DNA of 64,000 nucleotides from Haliotis asinina (lineage: Eukaryota; Mollusca; Gastropoda; Lepetellida; Haliotidae), in NCBI RefSeq assembly GCF_037392515.1, contig NC_090283.1, positions 26,924,249-26,988,248 of the forward strand, in the 5' to 3' direction. Of the stretch, positions 10,962-21,639 are shown piece after piece (position 1 is the stretch's first letter; every line of letters starts with the position of its first letter). The position numbers and the translations under genes are program-made. The notes under the pieces were generated by a model that was not told the origin of the DNA, searched no databases, and saw only the letters and a program-made list of their open reading frames with translations.

Positions 10962-10996
10962 AGAAGTTGATATCCATAAAAATCTTCATTCTTAAC
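10962..10996 (+). repeat. Short fragment of the dispersed repeat also found at 40278-40546
   Basis: The phrase AGTTGATATCCATAAAAATC followed by TTCATTCTTA also occurs, with small changes, in the hairpin element inside the eIF4A gene. Only about 35 bp can be matched. Confidence 0.45.
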
Positions 10997-11103
10997 CTCT
11001 GCTTACATAATGATAAAAATACAGAAACATTTCCAGTGTCTTGAGAATGTCACTTATGTTCACTCACAATACAGCGTGGCCACATACTTATTGCACATCT
11101 TGT

Positions 11104-11245
11104 TTGTTTCTTTCCTTTCCTTCTTTGTTCTTTAACGTCGCCCGCAGCAATATTCCATCTACATGGCGGCGTTCTGTAACAAACCCAATGAGCGTGGTCG
11201 AGCATTGATGTGTAATTGGGGCTCGATGGCATAATAAACCAGCGG
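11104..11245 (-). repeat. Diverged family B-like SINE
   Basis: It has TTGTTCTTTAACGTCGCCCG, CAATATTCCATCTACATGGC and GGCGTTCTGTAAC, matching the tail half of family B. The flank has TTTGTTTCTTTCC in place of the GTGAGTGAG run, as in the variant copies near 19.5 kb. It may represent a separate subfamily. Confidence 0.5.
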
Positions 11246-11385
11246 TCAAAATAAATGCCAAAATAAAAAAGACAGTAAATTTTCTCGAACACGATATGTC
11301 TATTCCCAGAGAATATTTTACACTTGCATTTCGTATTTTATGAAAAATAAACGAATTTACATCATTTCGCCGGTTGACAACCAGG

Positions 11386-12030
11386 AACATGCCTCGTTTA
11401 ACACCAGAGCAGAGGAGGAGAGCAGTCGGTATCTTACAGATGGAACAGACACAAGAGCATGTGGTTAGGAACATGGGATGCTGCAAAACCACCTGCGGAA
11501 GACCTGTTACACGTCTACGACAAACTGGCAGTACTGCAGACAGGCCAAAGAGTGACAAACTGAAGGTCTCTAAGCAACATGAAGACCGGTATTTACGGGT
11601 GTTGCGCTTGAGGAACCGATACGTCACTGTGACGTCATCATGTGCCAACAATACTGGACATCCAGTCAGCAGACAGAGTGTGACCAGACAGCTCCGCATT
11701 CATGTTCTCTGTGCCGATCGACCTTTCAAGGGCATGACGTTGACGCGTCAACACCGACGTGTCAGATTGAGATGAACCAAGGCTGTGCCACTCTGGCAGC
11801 AGCGAAAGTGGTGAGGAGTGAACTTTGGTGGCGAAAGCAAGTTCCAGCTCTTCAAGATCTGTCCTTAATCGAGCACCATTGAGAATAACCGGGACGTCGT
11901 TTTCGGAACCGCCAAAATCAGTCACTGGCTAGGAACGCAGCTGTTCTGCTGAAGGAATGGCGTCGGATCCTTAACCAAGACGTCACCTACTCAGTTCGAC
12001 GCCGGGTTCGAGTCTGCATCAGGTTGACCA
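11386..12030 (+). pseudogene. Tc1/mariner transposase relic lacking its catalytic core
   Basis: The frame from the ATG at 11386 encodes the N-terminal DNA-binding half of a Tc1-like transposase: MPRLTPEQRRRAVGILQM, GCCKTTCGRPVTRLRQTGST (helix-turn-helix), GHPVSRQSVTRQLR and FKGMTLTRQHRRVRLR. After a frame change, a short piece corresponding to the ESKFQLFK segment is joined almost directly to DLSLIEHH, the counterpart of the usual SPDLSPIEH segment near the last catalytic acidic residue. LARNAAVLLKEWRRI then follows. Most of the DDE core is therefore deleted and several stops are present. Terminal inverted repeats were not identified. This is a dead internal-deletion derivative. Confidence 0.85.
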
Positions 12031-12316
12031 AACGTATTTGCCTAAGGTGAGACCACGTGTATCACGCGTGCTCCGTTATAGGAGAGGACTGAAGTCCTAG
12101 AAACGCCCAGTGGATTTATTTTTGCACTTCATTTATGGCACAGATTTACAGAAAAAAACATTGCTTGTATGTAACAACTCGAACAGCTCAATTCTAAGTT
12201 TAATTAATGTCTGTAAAACTGAAGTTATGTTTGATGTTTAAATTATTCTCGGTTAAAATGAAAACCAATATTGTAAGTGAAAACCTAAAGAATAATTATT
12301 ACTAATTAATGTACAT

Positions 12317-12483
12317 TCTAAGATGCTTCGGTGAAAGACGTCGACAATACTTTATCAGACGATAATGTGCACTTTTTGCATTACGTCACAAAGTGTTGAC
12401 GTCACTGCACCATTCCAGTCTGAGGGCGAAAGTGTGCTTTATTACACTATACATGGTGGTAGAACGAACTGCATTTCTTAAAC
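12317..12483. repeat. Short dispersed element, also present near 60.05-60.54 kb
   Basis: CTAAGATGCTTCGGTGAA, AATACTTTATCAGACGATAA and TGTGCACTTTTTGCATTACG recur at 60048-60170. The final part, GTGCTTTATTACACTATACA followed by TGGTGGTAGA, recurs at 60490-60535. A non-autonomous DNA transposon is the likeliest origin; its ends are uncertain. Confidence 0.55.
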
Positions 12484-13800
12484 AGTTTGCTACTCCCTGA
12501 CCAGGCCATCGACAAGGTATGATTAAAACTGTAATAATTATCGTGGTTAACATAAACAATATACAGCAAAAGTGTGGAAAAGGAGGTAGATTGCATGTAT
12601 ACACTCTCACTTTTTCCATTTTTACCTAACTTAAACGAAATGTCTGTGTAAACTAGGATAACGGATATTATATTTTCAACTGAACTGCTTTCTGAGATCG
12701 GCATATGACGGAAATCTAAATTAGAAATGTTGTTCTGTACAGTGTTTAAGTAACAAAACAATTTCTGTGTCCTGTGATATATCGATCTTCCCAAATGAGT
12801 AAGATCAGAATCCTACTGAAATGATGGCCTCAAATGCAAACAGACATGTCACTTGTTTTATACAATAATCACATAGGTCAAGATGATGGCTTCAAGCAAA
12901 CACATTCCTTGAGGATGAAACTACATAACATATTATCTATTTGTTAATTATATTCGCATGTTTTACTTGTGCTTGTCTACGCGTTGCACAGATCGCAAAT
13001 AAAACAATGGTAGAAAATGCGGAAAACAGTCGGCAATATTTGCACCCCTAACGGAAGGTATACATTATAGGAACACCCTCTCACCCCTTCTCCAATACAA
13101 TATTTGCCTCCCTGTAGGAAGGAATATCAAACGCATAGCTACCAATGTTAACAAAGCCCCGGCTTCACACGATTGTTGCTGAAAAGGTTGTCCTCAAACC
13201 TATCTAAATATAAAGCTCACCCACCTATCGGTCTCACGCGCCTGAATACATTTTAGGTAACACCCTCTCACCCCTTCTCCAGTGCGACAATATTTGCACC
13301 CGGAATAGGGGATCGCCCTTTGTTTGTGTCTGTACATATTGCACACACAGATAATGTGTCACCATGATGTACCAGCCAACACTATTCATTCATGAGCTGA
13401 CTCGGGTGTGCGGCGGCCCGCGACAGTGAGCTATACAAATCTGTAGTCTCGCTATAAGCTGAACCAAGCGAAGGCCCGGATTGTGTTCGAGGTCGATCTT
13501 CCTGCATACCGTTAGGCTTTGATGGAAAAGGACAACATTGTCGGGCCCCCAGGATTGGGATATGGAGATACCTGGGTTTACCTGGATGGATTCATTCACT
13601 GTCATAACGTTTGACTAGAATTCATTATGGCATAAGCAAAGTTCAAATGAATTTCGAAATTGGAGAACGCCAATAGCCATGTTCGTACTAACCTGTGATA
13701 CTTCTGGGATGAATACATATTGACCCTTATGCAGATTGGTTCCTGTTGGTGAAAACCTACACGGTCGTAAGTTCCAGTTTACGAGTTTACAAAGTCATGA
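12484..13800. other. Spacer upstream of the GT92 coding exon
   Basis: No gene or full repeat was recognised. Two similar phrases (ACACCCTCTCACCCCTTCTCC and neighbouring CAATATTTGC) occur near 13030-13100 and 13255-13300 and suggest a small local duplication. The stretch may contain 5' UTR exons or the promoter of the downstream gene, but I could not identify them. Confidence 0.35.
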
Positions 13801-13835
13801 TTTGTTTTAGACCGCAGAGGAGACGATTGGCCCAG

Positions 13836-14498
13836 ATGAAGAACATATTCAAGAAGAAAACATTATTCATTCTTTTATGCGCCGTGAGCTGTAGTGTATA
13901 TGTTTGGATGACGGTAGATCTGGTGCCCTTTGGACCGGTCGTGAATCACAAATGGACATCGGTCAGCGGTTGGGCGGATCTGTTCGTCTTCAGCGCGTAT
14001 TACACTGGCCGTGACAACCTGGTGAGAATCGTCAGCGTAGGTCCAACCTTGAGCAGTGGCAGGGTGGTGTGTTCCTACTACTTCCTTGATGACGTCACGG
14101 ACAAGGTGGAGCCTGGGGAGGAACATGTGGCAGGTACAATACATCAAATGAGGGATCATCATGGAATGGCGTAAGTATAATCATCATCATCATCATCTGT
14201 TCTTGATGGTGGTGGTGATCGTCGTCGTCGTAGTAGTAGTAGTAGGAGGAGGAGGAGGAGGAGGAGGAGGAGGAGGAAGAGGAAGAGGAGTTTTGGTGGT
14301 GGTGGTGAAGGAGGTGTGGTTGTATGTATTTACACCGTTTTCAGCAATATTAAAAAAACATCACGGCGTGGGACACCAAATATTGCCTTCACACATTGTG
14401 CCCATTTGTGGAATCGAACCGGGTCTTTGGGTCTTTGACGAGCGAACGCTTTAACCACTAGGCTACCCCGCCGCCATTGTAGTAGTAGTAGTAGTAGC

Positions 14499-14565
<67 letters not shown>

Positions 14566-17500
14566 CTGGTGCTGATGGTGGTAATGATAGTGGTTGTGCT
14601 ATATTGTGCCATCACTGACTATAGCGACAATGGACCATCTTCAAGCAGGAAGGAACACCACGATGGGGTATGGAGATATTGTTTCTCATCTTGTTGGACT
14701 TCAAAGTCAGTTGTGTATGAACCATCAGTTACACTGTACAGCTGTGTATGCCATGTATTAGGTGTGACTGATAAATTTGTCAAGTTTTGTGTGCTTAACA
14801 TACAATACAAATGATAGTCCACTTGTGTCTTGGTCATCTCCTCCATCACCCCCAACACACCCGTACCTGGCCATGTGGGATTAGTTAACAAACAAACCCA
14901 GTCGGCCTTGCTTCATACTTCTCTTACTCCTTGAATAAACTGCTTGCCCGACTGGCAACCCCGTTGTCGCAACCGTAAGTCAATAGTCGACTGTGACAAC
15001 AAGCTAGATCCATTATAGAGGAGCGTGTATATAACGTGAAATGAAAGTTATTTCTATATAACCCATTCAGGTCATGCTGCAATATGTTTGTATTCTTCAG
15101 GGATATGTGCTTTGTCCTTTTCTATTCGTTGTTACTGTATTGTGTGCACCAATCGGCCAAGCGTTGCGACCACTACACTTGAACTGAACGTCATCCAAGA
15201 ACTATTGATGCGTGGGAGTTAGGAGCTGCCGTAATGAAAAGTTAAATACTATCATAACCTTTTATTATAGTCACTTGTGTCATCATAACATTTTATTATA
15301 GTCACTTGTGTCATCATAACCTTTTACTATAGTCACGTGTGTCACCATAACATTTTATTATAGTCACTTGTGTCATCATAACCTTTTATTATAGTCACTT
15401 GTGTCATCATAACCTTTTATTGTAGTCACTAATGTCATCATAACATTTTATTATAGTCACTTGTGTCATCATAACCTTTTACTATAGTCACTTGTGTCAT
15501 CATAACATTGTATTGTAGTCACTAATGTTATCATAACCTTTTATTGTAGTCACTTATGTCATCATAACCTTTGATTATCGCCATTTATGTCATCATAACC
15601 TTTTATTATTGTCACTTATGTCATCATAACCTGTTTTATAGCCACTTACTAGTATGTCATCCTAACCGTTTGTTCTAGTCACTGTAAGGTTGTTGACAAA
15701 CGTGCCAGGTTGTATTTCGCTCGGAATGAATTTATTCAAAATAGTTCTGCTTTGACTGATTAACGTAACAACTGCTGGCCCAAAATCCAATTTCCACCAC
15801 TAGACGACCGTATGGCATCTCTGGTAATTATCGTCATGTATTCACATCAACACAAATATTCAGAATTAGTTTACTCAGATAACCATTTGTTGAATATTTT
15901 ACTATGAAAGGTCTTTTCATATAGCCTCAACGCTTGGCCGATTGGTGCACACTATGCAGTAACAACGAATGGAATAGGACAAAGCACGTATCCCGGAAGA
16001 ATACAAACATATTGCAGCATGACCTGACAACCACTGAATGGGTTATATAATATTAACATTCATTTCACGCTATATATTTCTAACACACGCTCCTGTATAA
16101 TTCGCCTTGTGGCCACAACCGACTAGTCAATGTAGACATATATTTGTAATATCAACATAATAATAGGGACAAGAGGGACATTTATAAAGCGTCTGTCTGT
16201 TCCACATCACTGAGGGCATGCTCAGAGCTCATAACAGAATATGCATATTTACAAAAGACGTGCAACAGTAATGGCAGCAATTAGTAGCCTCGGAAGTCAT
16301 ATGTTTTTAATCCAGATTTAAAGACAGATAGCGTAGGTGCACTCTTGAGGGACAGAGTTCTACGATGAAGCGCCTGAATGACAGAAGGATCGAGCTGCGA
16401 AATAAATTTATTTCAGTTTATATTCTGATACAGTAAAGAGCAGTTGATCGGAGATTTCTAGAGGGACAAACATCAACTGAAGATAGGCAGGGGCAGTGTT
16501 GTGATGAGACTGGTAGACTAAAGATAAGATCTTAAAGTCAATCCTTTCACGGAGGCAACGCAGAGAAGTTCTGTTCTGTTCTGTTCTGTTCTGTTCTGTA
16601 TCATCTGCAGTCTGTTCAGCTGATATCCAGATATGTCCACGAGTCGGATGTTAAGTAATCCAGACGAAACAGGAACAGTGATCTGGCCAGAGAGGCTGTC
16701 GTTTGAGCTGTAATTGAGCAACTGGCTTCACATGCTGTACCCAAATGATGCATCGAAACAGGACCTTCAACTTCACCTATATGAACAATATATTTACACT
16801 TTAATTTAACATGACAAGTTTATGTATATAATGAAAATCTCGGTTGTGATAATGTTAACAACCCCGACGAGAGACCACTAAAATCACCATATGGATTTAC
16901 AACTTCTTTAATATTCACAACACGACGCTTCTGGGTTACTGCTGAAGGGGCAAGCAATAGCCCGAAAACATCGTGGTGTAAATATATGTAAATGTAAATC
17001 AATACCATACGTTGTAATGTTACCTTCCAACTCCTAAAAGCCCATCAAACAACTGACCCCTTTTCCAAACGCGCAAGTCCAAAAGCTGTATTAAATTATA
17101 AAAATATATAGAAATGTACGGGAATGTTGAGGAAGCAGTCGGAATCATATGTCACTCTTATCTAACTAATGTCGCCCATTTTTATTCCAGATTCAACACC
17201 CTTGAAATAACCTGTCCTTTAAAGAAAGGAAGCTATCCACATTTTATTGGGCTTTCCGCGGCAGGGAACCCAAACAACTACTTGAAGATCAACTATCCAC
17301 CAACAAGAAGTTTTAAATCAAAATTCACAGTCTGCATACCACCGATTCATTCAAATTTCAGCCACACGACAGAAGTCGTCCAGACTCTTGAATTTGACCA
17401 GATGCTAGGCGCAAGTGACTTTACCATCTATTACACGTCTGCTACACCGGAAGTGGATGCTGTTCTGCGCATGTACAGAGATGCCGGAGTGGTGAAAGTA

Positions 17501-18085
17501 GTTCCGTGGTTTATACCGAATGTTGATGTACATTATCATGGGCAGATCGCCTCCGTTCGAGACTGTTTCTACAGGAACATGCATACGTCTGATTACATCG
17601 TGTTCAAGGATCTTGATGAGATCCTCTTGCCATACAAACACCGAACATGGCAGCAACTCTTGGACAGCCTCCTTGAACGCAACTCAAGAGCAGGAGCATT
17701 CATCTTCCGGAATTCATTCCTGCATAAACTCGGTCCAGACGTCATTGATGGCATGAGAAGTGCTGATATTCAAATAGCCAAAATATTCGGCCTCTACATG
17801 CTTCTTAAACGGCAGCGTCAGACGGTGATATGGAAATACAACCTTCGTGCCAAATTCATTGTTAACCCCATGAGAGTGCATAATGTTGAAATACATGAAG
17901 TGAAGGACATAATGAAAGGATATACCCGTGAAGTGGTTAATGAATCATTGGGCCTACTGTTTCATTATAAACAATTCACTGATGCAAAAATCAAGACGGT
18001 GAAGGATTCAGCGGCAACACGGTACGGCCATGAACTGATAGAGAGAGTCAAAAAGATTTATCACATTTTGAACACTCAGTACTGA
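13836..18085 (+). CDS. Glycosyltransferase family 92 (GT92/DUF23) type II membrane protein
   Basis: Two coding exons, 13836-14170 and 17191-18085, join in phase 2 (donor GTAAGT, acceptor TTTTATTCCAG) to give 409 residues. A splice acceptor (TTTGTTTTAG) ends at 13810, so an upstream exon exists and the true N-terminus could be a little longer (PQRRRLAQ precedes the chosen ATG). Residues 9-25 form a signal anchor. LFVFSAYYTGRDN near 49-61 and CSYYFLDD near 79-86 open the family domain. FDQMLGASDFTIYYTS lies at 180-195, and FKDLDEILLP near 250-259 holds the DxD-like DLDE motif (252-255), followed by FRNSF. GT92 includes galactosyltransferases acting on glycans in the Golgi. The exact acceptor here is unknown. 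ATTAAA at 18140 may be the polyadenylation signal. Confidence 0.85.
14205..14290. repeat. Trinucleotide microsatellite (GTC/GTA/GGA blocks)
   Basis: Successive short blocks of GTC, GTA and GGA triplets lie at the start of the GT92 intron. The open frame across them encodes valine and glycine runs and is a repeat artefact. Confidence 0.9.
14318..14473 (-). repeat. tRNA-headed SINE (family A) in the GT92 intron
   Basis: Reading the complement, the head GGTAGCCTAGTGGTTAAAGC is followed by the B-box GGTTCGATTCC, ACAATGTGTGAAGGC-like body and the CGTGATGTTTTTTTAATATT region. Its tail abuts a microsatellite on each side. Confidence 0.75.
14478..14564. repeat. GTA microsatellite
   Basis: About 29 nearly perfect GTA triplets, with one GCA interruption, lie in the GT92 intron directly after the SINE head. 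Confidence 0.95.
14980..16130. mobile_element. Terminal-inverted-repeat element with an internal minisatellite
   Basis: About 200 bp at 14980-15180 is repeated in inverse at 15925-16130. Shared phrases include GGTCATGCTGCAATATGTTT, GTATTCTTC, GTGCACCAATCGGCCAAGCG and AACCCATTCAG. The arms differ at perhaps one base in six, plus indels, so the copy is not young. Between them lie a 31-bp tandem array and unique sequence, with no transposase. This is probably a non-autonomous DNA transposon (MITE) in the GT92 intron. A target-site duplication was not resolved. Confidence 0.75.
15250..15680. repeat. 31-bp tandem minisatellite
   Basis: About 14 units with a core like ATCATAACCTTTTATTATAG then TCACTTGTGTC run head to tail. 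Later units are more diverged. The array sits between the inverted arms of the surrounding element. Confidence 0.9.
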
Positions 18086-18295
18086 AAGAATACGCTTATT
18101 GACTCCCATTAAGGATAGAATACAGTTCAAAATTTTAAAATTAAAAAAATATGCAACCACTTACATTAGTCACAATCATTCTGACGCACCTCAATATCTA
18201 AAGTCTCTACTCAGCCCTTATCAGCGTAATCGACAACTGAGATCAGCGAAGAGTAACTTACTAGGAAAAGTAAAACCAAACTCTAGGATAGTCAA

Positions 18296-19327
18296 CAGGC
18301 CCCCCTAAGTAATTGAAGGAATTACAGCAAATTTGAAGGAATTGCATCTCAAATGGATACAAACGCAGCCCACTCGCGAAACAATTGCAGCGATATCGGT
18401 AGTTTAGCGGTAATAATGGAAACACATCGGCCCTATCGGAAGCAATGTCGGTAATACTGGAAACACGCTCGGCCATCTTCGGAGATTTTTCGGTCGCGAG
18501 CGGAAACTCACGCAGCAAAACATGGCGTCGTTGGAAGAAACACCCGTCTCGGTGAGTTGTGTTTTTCGTTCCTACTATTACGTTTTTATACCTATCCATC
18601 ACAACCCGTGTTGAATGCGTTTAGGTATGAGGTGTTGTCGGGGCAATAGCTTATGTTTTTAGGAAACGATTGTCACTGCAGAACAGTGTCACAAGTCTTG
18701 CCCCTGGAGATTGTTTACACCTGAACATCGAAGTCGTGCCGATGATTACGAACATCATGAACGTGCGCCATGAAGAAGTTTATGAGCCATAATTTTTCTT
18801 TCTATGAAGTGCAATTGACAAATTTAAACACATTTTACAAAAAAATGATGTTATATCTAGCGCACGTTCGTAATCATCGGCACGACTTCGATGTTCAGAT
18901 GTAAACAACCTCCAGGGGCATGACTTGTGACACTCTTCTAGAGTGACTATCTTTTCCTAAAAACATAAGCTATTGCCCCGACAACACCTCATAACTAAAC
19001 GCATTCAACACGGGTTGTCAAAGATGGATAGGTATAAAAATGTAATAATGGGAACGAAAAACACAACTCACCGAGACGGGTGTTTCTTCCAACGACGCCA
19101 TGTTTTGCTGCGTGAGTTTCCGCTCGCGACCGAAAAATCTCCGAAGATGGCCGAGCGTGTTTCCAGTATTACCGACATTGCTTCCGATAGGGCCGATGTG
19201 TTTCCATTATTACCGCTAAATTACCGATATCGCTGCAATTGTTTCGCGAGTGGGCTGCGTTTGTTTCCATTTGAGATGCAATTCCTTCAAATTTGCTGTA
19301 ATTCCTTCAATTACTTAGGGGGGCCTG
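18296..19327. mobile_element. Foldback transposon with ~480-bp inverted arms
   Basis: The element begins CAGGCCCCCCTAAGTAATTG and ends with the reverse complement. Arms of roughly 480 bp (to about 18775, and from about 18860) are nearly identical by eye and surround a short AT-rich loop. A perfect 5-bp direct repeat GTCAA flanks it (18291-18295 and 19328-19332), consistent with a target-site duplication, so it looks intact and recent. Each arm, read inward, contains an ATG followed by MASLEETPVS and then a consensus donor GTGAGT. I see no transposase. The superfamily is not recognised from the ends. The mirrored open frames reading toward each end are products of the palindrome. Confidence 0.85.
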
Positions 19328-19387
19328 GTCAAGCAAGTCTTGAAGTCGTATATTCAAATGCAGACTGTTCGTTGGTTCGATTCTCGG

Positions 19388-19460
19388 TTGGTTGGTTGAT
19401 TGTTGTTTAAGGCTGCACCTCAGGACATTCCAGCTACATGACGCCTGTCTATAATCGATT
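19388..19460 (-). repeat. Diverged family B-like SINE fragment
   Basis: TTGTTGTTTAAGGCTGCACC, ACATTCCAGCTACATGACGC and CTGTCTATAATCGA match the tail half of family B with TTGTTTAA in place of the GTGAGTGAG run. Confidence 0.45.
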
Positions 19461-19503
19461 TACAGATTCGCCACAACTGATCATGCAATATATCAAGCAA
19501 TAT

Positions 19504-19650
19504 TTGTTTGTTATTTAACGCCGCACTTCACAATAAACAAGCTACGTGACTGCGGTTTGGACAAGATAAACCAATGACCGATGTTATCGAAAACATATGA
19601 TGAACAAAGTGAACATTCGATCCACAATGTGGACGAACGTGGCTTAAAAT
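19504..19650 (-). repeat. Diverged family B-like SINE fragment
   Basis: TTTGTTTGTTATTTAACGCC, ACAAGCTACGTGACTGCGG and GACAAGATAAACCAATGACC follow the order of the family B tail half. It resembles the copy at 11104 and may belong to the same subfamily. Confidence 0.45.
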
Positions 19651-19887
19651 CATGCTCACTCATTGTTTCTAATCCCCTCTAAAATTGAGTAAAGTCGAAA
19701 CGACCGGGCGTAAAGGTTAGTGAAAATCCAGTCGGACCAATAAATCTCAAGTCAGTAGTGGCTGGTGAATTTGCATGGGATCACTTTGTAAATATATCAT
19801 GATCTGTACGTTATCATACACTTGTAAAACATGCAAAGTTGTTTCTTAATAAAATTGTGAAAGTCACATTTGCAGCTGATAATGATG

Positions 19888-20506
19888 TTGTCTAAGTAAA
19901 CCTTTCCCCATACTTTTCGATACACTCCACTACTGAGTCTAACAAAACCTTATGGGAGGTCGCGTCAGGTAACCTTTGAGATTGACCAATCAGAACACAG
20001 CTTACCAAATCGCGAAAGTGAACATTCGCACATACCTTTTGAACTTTTCAAAGGTTCGTACACGAACGATTCCGAATGCTATTTAGCGTACGCTTGCTTC
20101 CGGGTGATGCACACGGCGTACGTACAACCATGACAACGGTGAGTAAACAGTCACTGAAAATTGTGTTTTTGGCAATATTCAAGGGTGTAATCTTGCGGAA
20201 ATATTGGCTAATGGTAACCATGTCAACAGAAACCCCAAAGCGTATATACTGCAGGTCAAATAACTGTGTTATATGCGGATTTTTGTTTCTGAAGAGATCT
20301 GTGTCAGTGACCTGAATATTTTGAAAGACCCTCCGATCCCAAAATAGTAGCCGTTGTCTGGTTGGTTAAATCTATTTAACCGTCTCACGTTTGATTGGAC
20401 GGTCATCGGTCGCTTAAAGGTTACCTGACGCGACCTTCTACTAGGTTTTGTTAGACTCAGTGGTGGAGTATAACGAAATACACTGAGACTAAGTTTACAT
20501 AGACTG
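19888..20506 (+). mobile_element. MULE-like MITE, copy 1
   Basis: Inverted ends of about 100 bp contain GTCTAAGTAAACC, CTCCACTACTGAGTCTAACA and GGTCGCGTCAGGTAACCTTT, with the same phrases in reverse at the other end. Likely 9-bp flanking repeats (ATAATGATG and AAAATGATG, one mismatch) fit Mutator-like target duplications. The interior contains CGTACAACCATGACAACG followed by the donor-like GTGAGT. It has no transposase. A second copy lies at 57208-57838. Confidence 0.75.
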
Positions 20507-21067
20507 AAAATGATGAAACTCATGTCATGCCGACAGTGTGTTATTATCACCTATTTTTGTAATATTTTGCTAAAATATATTTTGTGGGCTGGTGACTTTC
20601 AGGCATCGCTATCCTGAATGCCTAGCATTTTTTACACTATTTTTTACACTTCATGTTACTGTTCTCCACGTACAAACAAGCTCTATCAACGATGACCCAG
20701 AAAAGCCTAGCTCTTATCTCGAATAACATTAAAAGACATATGATGCACGGAAATTATCGATGGTTTTTCGCAAATAGAAATCGATGGAAGGGAGGTAACT
20801 CTAAATCTGATTTTCTGCAAAAAACATCTAGCGATGGCTACGAAAACATTTAACTCTCTTTCCCATACATTAATTCTGACAAAACATTCAAATGCAGTCC
20901 CTATGAATATTGATAAGGGGAATTACATCTCAGCGACTTTACTAATTCAAAACAATACCTGCAGGGAAAAAACAGCATGATGCAAGATTCGAACTGTTTG
21001 ATTCACACAGGTTGGCTGAAGTGTGCGATCTGATGCCCATGCTTCAAACAGTTCAAAATTAACCTTG
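20507..21067. other. Intergenic sequence without a recognised gene
   Basis: A short phrase GGGAGGTAACTCT near 20790 recalls a motif seen in many molluscan repeats. No coding region, RNA gene or complete repeat was recognised. Confidence 0.3.
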
Positions 21068-21205
21068 AGGTGTTCGGTAAGATAAATACGTTGTTCACTG
21101 GTCTCTTGGGGCCCATGGGTTGAGGTACCCTCGATCTTTGTTTGTGTTCATCGAGGGTATCTCAAGCCATGCTCCCCTCGTGACCAGAGAACACCTTACA
21201 AGATA
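21068..21205. repeat. Hairpin-forming inverted repeat
   Basis: Arms of roughly 45 bp, GGGTTGAGGTACCCTCGAT and ATCGAGGGTATCTCAAGCC being their inner ends, flank a 14-base loop. The outer parts (TTCACTGGTC, GACCAGAGAACACC) also pair imperfectly. It may be a tiny MITE. Confidence 0.65.
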
Positions 21206-21639
21206 CATGTGCTTCAGAAACAGATCAGTGAGAGGAGATCCGTATCGCTTTTAGCAAAAAAACTTTCATTGCAAGGAACTCTAACTACCCTTCAACAAGT
21301 GGTTCTAATATATGGGTCAAAAAGCAGCTTACGGTCTAAGATGACAGGACTTATATTTCACACATATGTTAAAATGAAACAGTCATTTTCCCGCTGAAGA
21401 AATCTAGGATTGCCATGGCACATCTTCTACAGCACTGTGTTCAAGTACTGCCTTGGCCCGTAGGTTCACCGAATCCATCCTCTGTAGAGCATGTGTGGGA
21501 TGGATGTTGTCGTAGTCAAATGCCGTTCCTGACACGGTAGCAGAGCGGAAGAGACTTTGGTCAATCAAGCCTTTCATGTCGAGTTGAGAGGCTCTACTCG
21601 GCTAGTCGCTGTTGGTTTCCACTGCTTATACCTTCTTCA

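Noticed and set aside
11088-11699. 203-codon frame on the - strand
   Set aside because: It is antisense to the Tc1 relic and to a SINE, and has no recognisable domain.
14161-14454. 97-codon frame with valine and glycine runs
   Set aside because: It is made by microsatellite DNA and a SINE after the GT92 splice donor.
18261-19410. Two long frames with almost the same protein (MDRYKNVI.. and ..CCNSFNYLGG) on opposite strands
   Set aside because: They are mirror images caused by the foldback arms. They read toward the ends of the element, have no known domain and run out into flanking DNA.
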